Assembly: GCA_013176395.1 (NCBI GenBank)
Contig: JABMLP010000019.1
Location: forward strand, 806,001 to 870,000
Direction: 5' to 3'
From: Venturia oleaginea
Taxonomy: Eukaryota > Ascomycota > Dothideomycetes > Venturiales > Venturiaceae
DNA length: 64,000 nt
The position numbers and the translations under genes were made by a program. A model generated the notes under the pieces. The model saw only the letters and a program-made list of their open reading frames with translations, was not told the origin of the DNA and ran no database searches. Below are positions 46,876 through 55,906 of the stretch, piece by piece (position 1 is the stretch's first letter; every line of letters starts with the position of its first letter).

Positions 46876-47997
46876 GTGTTTCACCACTCACTTGGCCACC
46901 CCACTCACTTGGCCACCCCAACCACTAAATCTCAAGTCATCGTGCGATAAACCTCCCACCAATACAGCTTTTATCAAAATAATTCTAACAATACATTCTT
47001 TACGAATTTGGGCATCGATTAATCTTATGACCTTGAATACCGCAGCCACTACATGTTGGTAGTGCTCGCTGTCGTACGACGACTTCCTGATCTTGAACAC
47101 TATCTCTAAAGCTATTTTCGCATCCCTCGACCAAGAACTGACCCTGTTGAGCTTGTAAAACGCCTCCACATGCAATATATCGTCTACGATACTGTTGCTT
47201 CTGTTTTCGTCGTTGGTTCTCTGTACGAAGCTTCCTATTCTCTTCTGCAAGTATTACTGCTGAATTCATTGCGACTTGACATCCTTTGATGAGTTGACCA
47301 ATTGCTTGACTACTTGGGCTCTGAGATTGGCGATGAAGAAGATTTCGGACAAGCTGAGCCTGCTGCTCAAGCTGAGCTATCGTACGAGGAGTTTCTGACG
47401 TCCAGTGTGGCGCTACTCCATGGGGTGTACCTGGTGGTGAGGGCGTCTCTTCAACACGCTGAAACCACGCGTTGATTGTCGCTGGATCTTCGCAGTTTGC
47501 ACGCTGTGAATGGAATTTACGATTCTACTTCGTACAAAGCTCCGGCTGAGCGTTGATGAAGCGGGATACCCAGTTCTTCCCGACTAATGACGGTGGAGGA
47601 TTCGTACCGCGTTTTTCGAGTAAAGCGTTTGCCATTCGTCGTACGTCGATAATTTGGGGCGGAAATCCTCGTCGATCAAGGTCTAGGATCCACTGAACCA
47701 GAGCCTGCTCTTCATGTATTTGTAACTTTCTCTTTTGGTGGTTAGATTCGCTTCGTGGTTTACCACCTTGAAGACGAGACTGAAGTGTAGATCGAGGAAT
47801 ATCGTACGACGCTGAGATTTTACGTTGACTTAAATTTGGATTCGTTTGAAAGCTCTGCTTCGCAAGAAGTAATCTAGCCTCTTTGCAAGCCGATCCGGGC
47901 CTTGGTGTTGACATTATCGCGATAATTGTACGAAGGGATTAGACTTTTTGGTTGGGTGGCCAAGTGAGTGGGGTGGCCAAGTGAATGGTGAACACGT
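46876..47997 (-). mobile_element. Pogo-type DNA transposon A, internally deleted
   Basis: A 1122-bp element is flanked by a TA duplication (46874-46875 and 47998-47999). The terminal inverted repeats, about 45 bp, begin ACGTGTT at both ends and differ by a few substitutions and indels. Each repeat contains two tandem copies of a CACTCACTTGGCCACCC block. The minus strand carries a transposase remnant. The diverged repeats suggest that this is the oldest of the three copies in the window. Confidence 0.85.
47000..47914 (-). pseudogene. Pogo transposase remnant of element A, DDE domain missing
   Basis: Starting at the ATG at 47914, 129 codons give the CENP-B/Tc5-type helix-turn-helix region (SQRKISASYDIPRSTLQSRL, then VQWILDLDRRGFPPQIIDV and VGKNWVSRFINAQPEL). 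An in-frame TAG stops it after LCTK, where relatives usually have Trp. The same frame then continues without further stops: SQRANCEDPATINAWFQRV joins directly to EETPSPPGTPHG, a Gln-rich coiled coil and a CCHC knuckle (CSGCGIQGHKINRC). The whole catalytic DDE domain, normally some 250 residues, is absent between FQRV and EETP. The product cannot transpose itself but could still bind DNA if the stop were bypassed. Confidence 0.82.
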
Positions 47998-48076
47998 TAG
48001 ACTCTTTGTAGATGAAATACCTTACTAATAAGTCCGTAAATTATCACATCGAAAAGACAAAATCTCTATTGAAATA

Positions 48077-49500
48077 ACGTATTCCACCATCGAGTGGGTC
48101 AACCCATCGAGCGGGTCAGTTTATGCCAAGACCAGCTGCTCCCTTATCAACACAATATGTCTCAACAACAAAACGCGCAATCATCTAACAGAGAAGGCAG
48201 AATCCAGCTTGCCCTTTCTGCCTACAACACCCACCAATTCCGAAGCCTCCGGCGCGCTGCTGAGGCGTTTGATATACCTCCTTCAACATTAACTAGGCGA
48301 TATAACGGAATTACGTATCGCCTAGATACTCGCAACGCCCGACACAAGCTCCCTACGACTGAAGAGCAGACAATCGTCCAATACATCCTCGACCTCGATT
48401 CGCGAGGATTCGCGCCCCGGCTGTGTGAGGTAGCAGATATGGCGGATAAACTACTGGGTGTACGCGGTGGAGAGCCAGTAGGGAAAAACTGGGCTGAGAG
48501 GTTCATAACGCGCTCAGATAAGCTCAAGATGGCCTTCAATCGAGCTAAGGATAGGATACAGGCTGCTTATTTTGGACGGCCATGAGAGCCATCTCAGCCA
48601 GGATTTCAAGGACTACTGCCTCGAAAACAAGATTGTAACCCTCTGCATGCCGTCGCACTCGTCGCATATACTCCAGCCCCTTGACGTGGTCTGCTTCTCG
48701 CCGTTGAAGCGCAAGTACTCCCAACGCGTCCGGGACTTGGCACGCCGACGCGTGTACCATATCAACAAGGAAGGCTTTCTCCCTGCCTTCAAAGACGCGT
48801 TTTTCGACGTGTTTACGAAAGAGAACTGTCAAAAGGCTTTTGAGGCAGTAGGGCTAGTCCCTATCGACGCGCAGGTGGTGTTGGATCGCCTTAAAGTACG
48901 GCTACGAACCCCGCCAGAAACCCATCTCCCAGAAACGCCGTGGCAGTCCAAGACTCCAAGTAATACTTATGAATTTGGATCCCAATCCAAGCTCGTAAGC
49001 GAGTCCTTTACTCGGTCACCAGTTACTGCGCAGGCAGGCTTTTCCCAGCTTGTCAAGGGCGCTGAATTGATGCTACACCAAAACGCTCTGCTTGTTGCGC
49101 GTAACCGCGAGCTTGAAGAGCAATTAGCAGTAACAACGAACCGAAAATGGCGCAAAAGGAAGTGGATCCAGCAAGGTGGTACTATTGAGTATGGGACTGC
49201 AGCAGCGCAGGTAGCTGCAGAGGCGTCTATAGCGCCTCAGGGATCAAAGAAGGCTCGTGGTAGTGGTGGTCAAGAAACAGCCCGACCAATTCAACGGCGC
49301 TGTAGGAACTGCGGCGCAGCTGGGCATAATGCGCGAACTTGTAAAAAAGATATCAAGATATCATCTGAATCAGATAGCAGCACGACGGACTTAGAATCTA
49401 TTGTTGATAGCGATTAAATTGAAGAGTCGTAACATAAGTTGGTCGTGCCAAGCCTTTTTGACCCGCTCGATGGGTTGACCCGCTCGATGGTGGAATACGT
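48077..49500 (+). mobile_element. Pogo-type DNA transposon B, internally deleted
   Basis: A 1424-bp element is flanked by TA (48075-48076 and 49501-49502). The inverted repeats, about 42 bp, begin ACGTATTCCACCATCGAG and differ at one position. Each holds a tandem pair of CGAG(T/C)GGGTCAA-type blocks. It lies only 77 bp from element A, on the opposite coding strand. It is inserted in the last codons of an aminoglycoside-phosphotransferase-like gene (see 49501-50710). Confidence 0.87.
48157..49417 (+). pseudogene. Pogo transposase remnant of element B, first half of DDE missing
   Basis: The frame from the ATG at 48157 encodes the helix-turn-helix region (SLRRAAEAFDIPPSTLTRRY, IVQYILDLDSRGFAPRL, VGKNWAERFITRSDKL) and runs to AKDRIQAA. 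It is then fused, out of frame, to LILDGHESHLSQDFKDYCLE, which carries the second catalytic Asp, followed by MPSHSSHILQPLDVVCFSPL with the third. The part holding the first catalytic Asp is deleted. The second frame stays open to 49417 and ends with a CCHC knuckle (CRNCGAAGHNARTC) and a Ser/Asp-rich tail. The junction lies near 48565. No functional transposase can be made. Confidence 0.85.
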
Positions 49501-50710
49501 TAGTCCAAATATACTTGTATAATACCCAATTCTACCATGGCCATACAACCAAAATGCATGGGCAAAATTCTGAGTACTCCAGTCCCCGAGCGTCTTAGAG
49601 AGTTTGTTATCAAGTTGCCGCGCTTTCTCTATCTCCTGGACAACTTCGATATACCTCCTCTGTTCAGCTAATCTCTCTCGGTGTGATGCCTCTTCACAAT
49701 AAGGTGGTCCATCCATCACAGGTGGAATGATAGTCAAATCTTTAATAAACTCGACAATTTCCCAAGGAGCAACAATCGCATTCTCCCAGACAATCACACC
49801 CCGTATGCAGTACGCGGAATCCACAAGTACATTGCTAATTCAAAGATCGGTGTGGATAATTGGGAATGGTCTTTATTGAAAGCAGTAGTGTTGCGCGAGG
49901 TCATGAAGTTGCGACGGGAAGTCTTTGATGGATATCAAGATATCGTCCACTTGCTCGGGTGGGATCCTTTCTCGGATAAATTCCTCATTGAAGGGGTACT
50001 TCGCTTGTTTCGTCGAGGCTTTGAAAAAATCCGCTGCGGAGTCGAACGGACCTCCTATTTCGGGTATTGGCCCTACAGAGTAGATTCCATCATCGAGCTT
50101 GACAATGCTTCCAATCTTCAGGAAACGTACTGATATCATTTCGACATGAATTGTATGAGCTTGATACCATTAAACTCGCGAGCTACTTACCTGGATTCCA
50201 GCCATTGCAGAATAATATTCAATCTTAAACTGTGGAGGCATTTCATCCCATTGTACATAGTACCCGCCGAAAGAATCCATAGCGGTGTCGGCTGGAATAT
50301 ACTCCATGATCATAAAGGCAACGCCGATAGTATTGCTGTAGCTGGCCTCGTATGCAAATATTTCTGGGACTGGAATCTTTGATCGTTTTCGAATAACTTC
50401 GATTGTATGGACCTCTTGTATCAGACGTTGAAGTGACTCTGGCGTAGCTTCCTGTTGCTGTAGTCGTGCCACCCAGCTAGTTCCACCTTGAAAGTCGAGC
50501 CGCCGGACTATGCATATGCAATCCGCCCATACTATTCTCAGCAGAGAGTTGACAGGTGATCTCGTCGTCATGAACAGTGTGTTTCCGTTTTACACCTATC
50601 GAGTATTGCTCCAGAGCCTTCCAATCGATGGGATTCAGCGAGCGCTCTGTATTGATGTCGGTCTGCCAATTTAATGGCTTAGGGTTTGCGGCGTTGTCGT
50701 GAGAGGTCAT
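49501..50710 (-). pseudogene. Aminoglycoside-phosphotransferase-like kinase, broken
   Basis: On the minus strand an ATG at 50710 opens MTSHDNAANPKPLNWQTD. A 64-nt intron (50532-50595) joins LEQYSI to VWADCICIVRRLDF and QGGTSWVARL, the usual APH-family N-lobe. IPVPEIFAYEA and FMIMEYIPADTAMD follow. The rest is damaged. The second intron keeps its GTAAGT donor, but the position where VEMISVRFLKIG should begin is preceded by AT instead of AG. There is a TAA after HYCFQ. The catalytic loop reads HTDL-stop-ISN, where the family has Gly. The metal-binding Asp before WENA is Val (VIVWENAI). The C-terminus, HGRIGYYTSIFGL, is interrupted by transposon B; without it the gene would have ended two codons further, at a TAG now at 48066-48068. 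Confidence 0.8.
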
Positions 50711-51766
50711 GATGGAACGCTTTAGACGTTTTGTAAGTAGACAAGTTGAGTGAGCTGAGAAGTGTAACCTGCAGAAGAAGTTCATTCACGCACTAACATT
50801 TATCATGTTGTGGCAAGCACAAGGCTTGGTCAGCCCCATTACTCCGCCGATTGGCTGGCGGTGCACTTGGCTGGACGTGCCCATCCGCAAGTCTCCAGAT
50901 GCCAACCAACCGTACGAAAGATGAAAACGCCATCATGTGCTGGCAAAGGGTTCGACTCATACTCCTACAAGGCTGAAGGTTATCCGTGTCACCCCCTCGT
51001 TCCTCGGTGACACTAGGACCCCGTCGGAGGAACGATGGGATAATACGGATATCGTTTATCGATTGGCTTTGGCATCATAGCGTCCGCAAGGCGTATCCCT
51101 TATTTGGTTTTCGGCGTGTAGGCTCAGGTCCTTAAATAAGGGTCCCTATATCTCCCTTACATATTACGTCCCCAGCCAGGTTACGATAAAATCCCCATTA
51201 CCTACCGAAAATTCTTTGATCCGTCAGATTAGTTCTCTTGCGTGCCTTCTATCCGCATTTTTCAAAGATTCTTCTCGCCCAACGACAACTATGGTTTGGG
51301 CATTCCTATCACATGTGTTAGACTCGATATTAACCTTCAAGTAGGCTTCTAAAGCACCTGCTACATCTGAATACGCCAAATGTCCGCCATATAGATGCCC
51401 GGGTGAGGCGAAAAAAATGGGCGAAACTTGCATCTGCGGCTACATTCGTCCTGAGAAGGGAGAGGCATCGGGAACGAGAGGTAATAAAAGTTCTGGGTAC
51501 CGCTGGAGGACAGGGAATTTCTATACAGTCAAACTTTGTTTCTCTGAACTATTGTCTCCGTAGACAGATTAGTCGGGCCACACAATATGATCTGACCCCG
51601 CGCTCGAGAACTCACTAGCGATATCTCATAAACCGGACCTTTTTTGCTCGCGTGCTCAGATTTACTCGCGCCTCGTTTCGCCGCTCACAGAACATCTGTG
51701 CGCGAACAGTGCGGTTTGAGGTCTGCTACTGGAGTCGAATGTAAGCTTGAAGTAGAAGAGATGGGA
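50711..51766. other. Intergenic interval with a nested inverted repeat
   Basis: No gene is supported with confidence. A minus-strand frame of 69 codons at 51224-51433 has protein-like composition (HLAYSDVAGALEAYLKVNIE) but no recognised family. At 50982-51050 several inverted repeats are nested (listed separately). Confidence 0.45.
50982..51050. repeat. Nested inverted repeats
   Basis: ATCCGT (50982-50987) pairs with ACGGAT (51045-51050). CTCGTTCCTC (50996-51005) pairs with GAGGAACGAT (51027-51036) over nine of ten bases. GTGTCACC (50986-50993) pairs perfectly with GGTGACAC (51006-51013). The alternative pairings could switch between a long and a short hairpin. Function unknown. Confidence 0.6.
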
Positions 51767-52165
51767 TCAAGCGACGGTGATTACCGAACGATCCCGAACA
51801 TTATAGATACTCTCGAGTCCGGCAATTTCATTGTCGAGACTTTCCTTTGGAGGCGACCATGCTGCTGGAGAAGAAAGTTCAATTTGGGGGGCTAAGGCCT
51901 GGCCTCTTTGGGCTTTTCTCTGGTCTTGCTGTGCAGCAAGAGTTTCAACAAGCTTTTCTAAACAGCGTATACGTTCGATAGCACCAGAGTCTGAAGTTCC
52001 GGGAGCTTTAATACGGGAAGGCTGTAACGCGCACTCTAACTCGCAGGATATACCACGGGAAATGCAATTTGTGCAGGGGGCGTCTCTGCTGCATCGCAGT
52101 TTGCGTGTCTGACAAAAGCGGCAAGACACAGGTCTTTGACGCGGTGCTTTCGTTCCCTTTGGCAT
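51767..52165 (-). CDS. Truncated Zn2Cys6 regulator fragment
   Basis: A single frame of 132 residues starts at the ATG at 52165. Residues 15-42 form a complete zinc cluster (CRFCQTRKLRCSRDAPCTNC...ISC), preceded by a basic stretch. IERIRCLEKLVETLAAQQDQ after it is the expected short coiled-coil dimerisation segment. The protein then ends after a Ser/Pro-rich linker, without the fungal-specific regulatory domain that normally gives such factors 500-800 residues. I see no spliced continuation downstream. It is probably a truncated relic, although a short DNA-binding protein acting as a competitor is possible. It lies next to, and divergent from, the O-methyltransferase pseudogene, the usual place for a pathway regulator. 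Confidence 0.65.
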   Translation of the reverse strand: MPKGTKAPRQRPVSCRFCQTRKLRCSRDAPCTNCISRGISCELECALQPSRIKAPGTSDSGAIERIRCLEKLVETLAAQQDQRKAQRGQALAPQIELSSPAAWSPPKESLDNEIAGLESIYNVRDRSVITVA

Positions 52166-52454
52166 TGATGAGGCGGATTATCCATGGAGAAGATTGTAGA
52201 TGATATTTTGGAGAGAAGTGAGCGAGAGTGTCGCTTATGAGACGTTGCTGATATCGACGCGGAGTTTCCGCGGTCAATCCGTGCTCTCGCCAATCAAAGA
52301 GCATCAGCCTTGCAGCCTGCTTTTCACCCACGGACTTTCCATGGTGTTGTGATCTCGCAGAGGGACAACGATTTGACATATAGTCCATGATTTCTCAAGT
52401 CATAGAATCATCAACAGTTCCTCCCACATGTTTTTACTTGCATCGGTATCCAAA

Positions 52455-53792
52455 ATGCCTTTCGAAATCTCTACCCTGCTCTAGAGCATTCGCAAGCAAG
52501 ACGAACAATTCAACGAATCAGACCCAGGCACTAGACAAGCACTCCTGCAAAGTGCTAGAGATCTGGTAGCAGCCTTGGAGCCTACGCATGAGACTGTTCT
52601 CCGTATCCTCATTAACACGGTATGTTCCAAGCCAGCTGCAGGTCTTATTTGAACCATTACTAACCAGCTGGTCCAAAGCCTACACTTATGGCAAGTGTCA
52701 TTATCGGTGTCAACTCGGGTCTGTTCTATGCCATTGTTGGTGATGAAGGTACTCCCCAGTCATTGAGTACTCTGGCATGGAAGACAGGAGCTGAGCCTTC
52801 GTTCTTGGGTAAGCAGCCTCAAATATTTTCACCTGAATATTTATGTACTCAGAGGCCTCAGGAAGAATAGCAAGACATCTTGCTGCGGAAAGGCTCGTCA
52901 ATGAAACCAGTACAAGCGAGTACGCCCCAAATGGAGCATCTCACATGCTTACAAGTCCTACTATGGAAGGCATGGCGAAAATAATGTCGGTCCATACACT
53001 CTTGACAGCTCAAACTTTGCTGACTTTCGCAGGATTGAGTTCTTTGGCAGGACACTTCCAACTCTGCCCTGCTATTTTAGGCAAAAAGGGCTCAAGAGTC
53101 CCATCGGACGCAGTCCTTTCCAATTCGCCCTCGACACCGATGAGCCAGTCTTCCAATGGGCTTTACGTCCAGGAAACGAAGAGATGGCACAGGCAATTCG
53201 AGACGGCATGTCTGTCAAAGATATGGCGCCAAAATGGTACAACGGAGTGCCTGTCGAAGAAATCCTCGGCCATCCCACGGACCCCAAAGCATTTCTGCTA
53301 GTCGATATTGGCGGCAACATCGGAAACGACTTAATCGGCTTCTAATAGGCGTTTCCCCAAATGCCAGGCCGCTTGGTGTTGGAAGACTTGCCAGGGAGTG
53401 TCGCAAAGCTCGACGAGAATGATCTCAAGCCGATTGAAGTGGTGGAACACGACTTCTTCACGCCGCAGCCGATCAAGGGAGCGAAGGCGTACTACTTGAA
53501 GAGCATTCTTCACGACTGGAAAACTGAGGACTGTCGTGAGATCCTGATTAGCATCAAGGCTGCGATGAAACCAGGACACAGTAAGATCCTGATTAATGAG
53601 ATCGTGATCCCGGATCAAGATGCAGGATGGTTCGATGCTAGCCAGGACATCATGATAATGCTGGATCATGGAGCACAAGAGAGAAGTGAAGGAGAGTGGA
53701 AAGAGTTGGTGGGTAGTGTTGGACTCAAGGTGTTGAAGATCTGGGATGTGAAAGGGGCGACGGAAAAGCTCATTGAGATTGAACTGGCTTGA
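52455..53792 (+). pseudogene. SAM-dependent O-methyltransferase, broken
   Basis: The plus strand encodes a fungal secondary-metabolite-type O-methyltransferase in pieces. Exon 1 (52455-52619) begins MPFEISTLL and hits a TAG at codon 10, then continues SIRKQDEQFNESDPGTRQAL. Exon 2 (52679-52808, acceptor CCAAAG) gives the winged-helix dimerisation part, and exon 3 from 52862 gives RIARHLAAERLVNETSTSEY. Near 53000-53035 the frame must change to reach EFFGRTLPTLP. FALDTDEPVFQWALRPGNEE and the SAM-binding loop FLLVDIGGNIGNDLIGF follow. Two consecutive stops (TAA TAG, 53345-53350) come next. After them PGRLVLEDLPGSV and the catalytic-His motif ILHDWKTEDC run to a normal end at 53792. Alignment to the family needs no gap at the double stop, so it is not an intron. 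Confidence 0.85.
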
Positions 53793-54790
53793 TTGAGTGT
53801 GTTGTGAGGATGATCACTTGAAGAGGATACTTGAAGAGGGCTCGACACTGTGTCTATATGGTGCAGATAGCTAAAATTGGCGGGATTTACATACTAAGTA
53901 GTTTATAGCCGTGCTACCAAGTCCAGGCACCCTGCTGCTGACCGTCAATCTTTCCGACGTTTTCATGCTTACGCCGATGCCCAAGCGCCTCCGAATTGTG
54001 GTCAAGCTGATTTGAATGCTCCAACCTTAGTGGCAGCAAGCTTCCATTCAATCCATGGCGTCACGAAATGAACTGAATCAAGAGGCTATAGTTCTGTCAA
54101 TGGCGAATGAGAAACCCAGAGATGTCTTTCTGCTAGAAATATGCGAAGACTGGAGTGTAGTATAGAAGAAGCGGGACGCCAGCCATCCGAAAGAGTTGAG
54201 CGGTCGCCTGGCGGCTCGGACGAGCTCAGTTGGATTTGCTTGACTTGGGACTGCGATTTTCGAGCAACCGACTGCAAAGCTGTTGTACTTCTCACGCATG
54301 GATGAGTGGTGCAATAATGCAGTGGCTCACAACCTTGCCCATAGATAGAGTGGTCGAGACCATTCCCACCCCCATCAGTCAACAATCGTCATGAAACCAT
54401 TTGACCTTTTTCTCTAAGTCAGGTCCAGGTTGATAGCAATAAACATCAGGCAGTATTTTCGGAAATCGCCAGGGATGTAGCAAATTGTGCCTCAACTCCG
54501 AACGCCCGTCCCAAGAACCCCGTGTGCTCAATTGTTTTGCCGGTTCAAGGGTGTTGATGAGAGGGAAGACGATCTGCAGGACCTTGTCCAAAAGCGCTTT
54601 GTCCTTTCCAACCGTGTCGCGAATGAAGGAGTACGCTGCCCTCTCAAAATCGAGGATATCGTCGACTTTCACGTCCTCAACTCGATATCGATATTGATAA
54701 GTATCTAGCAACCTCGGAAAACAATCTTGCCATAAATTTATCGCCACCGATCGCCGGTTGAAAGTGTATTTTCGATAAAAGTAATTGTCT
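53793..54790. other. Interval downstream of the O-methyltransferase relic
   Basis: No gene is supported with confidence. On the minus strand, directly 3' of FCF2, a frame stays open from about 54780 to 54379 with protein-like composition (for example DVKVDDILDFERAAYSFIRD). It has no plausible start of its own apart from frames inside FCF2, and overlapping frames exist on the plus strand. It may be a gene relic or chance. Confidence 0.4.
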
Positions 54791-55710
54791 TCAACCTTTG
54801 GAGGCCTTGGTCCGCTTGGCTTTGAGTGCATTGTAGAATGCCTTCTTGCCACTCGTCTTCGACATCTGCACATCGTCGTACTTCTTCTTGAAGCGACCAT
54901 TCTTAGCCTCGCCAGCCAACGCGGAGTCCACGAAAGTCTTCTTCCGATCGCTCTTCTGAAGACGAGCACTGTAGAACTCAGTTGGACCTTCGACGATAAC
55001 GCCAACTTGCGAGTATTCCGGAATCTTGAATTTGCCTTGCTTCTTGTACATTCGCTTCGGGTCGAGAACGGAACGCATATTGAGCAATTGGAGGTCTCTC
55101 TTCAATTCGGTGCTGAGGTCTGTCTTTGGGAGGTTGTACCAGTCGGAGAGGGTTTCCTTGGCTGTGATCATGTCAGTGGAGGTCCAGTAGAAAACATTGA
55201 GAATTGCTATGTGAATAACGTCGCTCAGAGTAACTATGATTGTATACCTCTCATAGGGTGCAAATCAACTACCAAAACGGAGTTGGATTCTGCGTCAAGA
55301 AGTGATTGGATAAAATTTCATCTTCGCGTTGGGAATTTGTGCGGAGAAATAGAGATTGACTAACCTTCCCCACGAGCTTGCTTCTTAAAGAGCGACTCGT
55401 CTACAACCTTCTTTGGCTGTTCTGAAAGGCTGCGCTGCGCGTCGCTGATGAGCGCCGTCTTCTCTGCCCGAGCGATGTATCCGATCGTTTGAACGTAGGG
55501 AGTGGGAAGTGTGCCGGAATTGAGCTTTGGGAGCTTGCCCACAGGTTGCTGGAGTGTTTGAACTGCTAAGTGGGCAGAGTTTGCGCGCTCGCTTGCAGCT
55601 TGAAGAAGAGCGTCGATCTGCTCGTCAGAGAGATCATCGTCTGAGATAAAGTCTTCAGAACGTACACTCTCGCTTGAGAGTGTTCTCGACGAATCGTCGA
55701 AGTCTGCCAT
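54791..55710 (-). CDS. FCF2: rRNA processing protein Fcf2
   Basis: Two exons on the minus strand (55365-55710, 54791-55161) encode 238 residues. The intron is 203 nt (GTTAGT...CACAG) and splicing joins KKQARGEAKETLSDWYNLPK in frame. Fcf2 is an essential nucleolar protein of the small-subunit processome, needed for early pre-rRNA cleavages. The N-terminal half is acidic and disordered. The conserved C-terminal domain is clear: DWYNLPKTDLSTELKRDLQL, LNMRSVLDPKRMYKKQGKFK, PEYSQVGVIVEGPTEFYSAR, then KKTFVDSALAGEAKNGRFKK. The length matches the yeast protein. The ATG at 55710 (MADFDDSSR) was chosen over the open frame upstream. It is an intact housekeeping gene among relics. Confidence 0.95.
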
Positions 55711-55906
55711 CTTGATTGTGAGGAAGAACGGATGTGAACAGCGTTGTAGTAGTTGTAGCAGAAATTTCGGATCCGTGCATAGTCGCACGTGACTAAGTAG
55801 GGTCTAAATACGAGTCATGTCATCTCGGTTCTGATGGATAGAAGTCCGCCCCTTCACTCGCCATCTTCTCATCAACAATTTCCACACCTTGAACGGTACT
55901 CCTTCG

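Noticed and set aside
53345..53350. Intron hypothesis for the double stop in the O-methyltransferase
   Set aside because: The sequence before and after aligns to the family spacing without a gap, and excising any GT-AG segment would remove the SAM-binding loop.
49501..53792. Repeat-induced point mutation as the cause of the dead genes
   Set aside because: Several inferred changes (Gly to TGA, Asp to Val, AG to AT) are not C-to-T or G-to-A, and base composition is not strongly AT-shifted.
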